The notes under the pieces were generated by a model. It was given only the letters and a program-made list of their open reading frames with translations. It did no database searches and had not been told where the DNA came from. Positions 21,415 to 21,845 of a stretch of 21,845 nt of DNA are shown one piece after another. The stretch spans positions 1 to 21,845 of the forward strand of contig JBAQFY010000321.1 of NCBI GenBank assembly GCA_049287505.1. The letters run 5' to 3'. The position numbers and the translations under genes were made by a program. Origin of the DNA: NIOZ-UU13 sp049287505 (GTDB taxonomy: Bacteria > Planctomycetota > Phycisphaerae > Sedimentisphaerales > Anaerobacaceae). Position 1 is the first letter of the stretch. Each line of letters begins with the position of its first letter.

Positions 21415-21845
21415 GTTAGGATACTAAAAGCCGAAGACAGACATGGCCTGAACTTCGCAACAAGTAGTTTTCACTTTTATCAGTATTGGTATGTAGCTTA
21501 GAAGAAAAACCAGGGCAAAACCCCGAGACCATCCAAAGGGCTGATTAGCAATGGCGAAACAGCTATAGTAATACTCCATTGGAGGGGGATAATGTGGTTA
21601 ATAATCAGATCGCCAAATCTAAGATTTTTGTTAAACTGTGGTTAACCCTTGCCGGATGGCGTACTTAGTAAGGTCTGCGAGGTTATCCACTTCCGTCTTT
21701 TACATAATCTGCCTGCGGCTTGCTTCAATGGCGTAGGGTATAAAAACTCATATCTGGGTAGAATCCGGGCGAGTAGCCAGTGGTTGTGAACGCTTTCAAC
21801 TCGGATGAGCCGAGAGTAATTTGATCAGATGACAACAAAACCACC
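21415..21845 (+). other. Structured non-coding stretch, possible 5' part of a group II intron with RT start
   Basis: No ORF longer than 60 codons runs here. The sequence has many short pairing possibilities (AAATCT/AGATTT, CTCGG/CCGAG, GCTG/CAGC around GGCGAAACAGC) and a direct repeat TGTGGTTAA. At 21829 an ATG opens the frame MTTKP at the window's edge. Several bacterial group II intron reverse transcriptases begin with such residues after some 500 nt of intron RNA. The 5' boundary is not identified. The remaining bases upstream (21111-21317) show only the dyads noted near gvpA. Confidence 0.3.

Noticed and set aside
21500..21600. Resemblance of CAGGGCAAAACC to a cyclic-di-GMP-I riboswitch
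   Set aside because: The other required conserved parts (GGGACGCAAAGCC-like segment and receptor) are not present in order, and no plus-strand gene follows directly.

Overview
The window holds a large, almost unbroken gas vesicle gene cluster of about 15.7 kb, all on the minus strand (about 5.3 to 21.0 kb). To its left is ordinary bacterial chromosome (purE, a MEMO1/AmmeMemoRadiSam-B protein, a VOC-fold protein, a secreted 6-phosphogluconolactonase-like beta-propeller and a TRIC/UPF0126 membrane protein). The genes are bacterial in style: Shine-Dalgarno sites, short spacings and ATGA overlaps. I cannot assign the lineage firmly. The truncated secreted leucine-rich-repeat-like leader, the lactonase and the mixed gas vesicle gene set would suit a Planctomycetota or deltaproteobacterial-type genome, but that is inference.

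Layout. 1-4.4 kb: housekeeping and metabolic genes, visibly GC-rich in the lactonase. 4.4-5.3 kb: a degraded or mobile junction with a truncated secreted-protein gene, a hypothetical ORF, an inverted repeat, and a roughly 190-bp foldback MITE-like element with terminal inverted repeats. 5.3-21.0 kb, read right to left as transcribed: gvpA; two coiled-coil proteins; a PAS protein; a third coiled-coil protein (GvpC-like candidates); a small overlapping ORF; an orphan DnaJ-type zinc-finger protein; gvpN; a small coiled-coil protein; gvpH (Hsp20); an ArsA/Get3 ATPase; a CDC48/VAT double AAA+ ATPase; a 47-residue peptide gene; five GvpF/GvpL paralogues (the first fused to a C-terminal J domain) interspersed with gvpG, gvpO and gvpS; gvpK; two small Cys-containing proteins; gvpJ; and a 234-residue protein of unknown function. 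21.0-21.85 kb: the gvpA leader, a stretch resembling the repeated end of an IS21-type element, then structured non-coding sequence ending in an ORF start (MTTKP) that could be the 5' part of a group II intron.

How the genes may work together. GvpA is the shell protein and GvpJ/GvpS are minor GvpA-fold proteins used in nucleation. GvpF/L, G, K, O and N are the conserved assembly factors. The region between gvpA and gvpN, where gvpC normally lies, holds repeat-bearing helical proteins that may reinforce the shell. The unusual feature is a heavy protein-handling module: Hsp20-type GvpH, a CDC48-like unfoldase, a Get3/ArsA-like ATPase, a J domain grafted onto a GvpF, and a free-standing DnaJ zinc-finger protein. 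Together the last two look like a DnaJ co-chaperone split into two gas vesicle-specific proteins. I consider this the most interesting system in the window.
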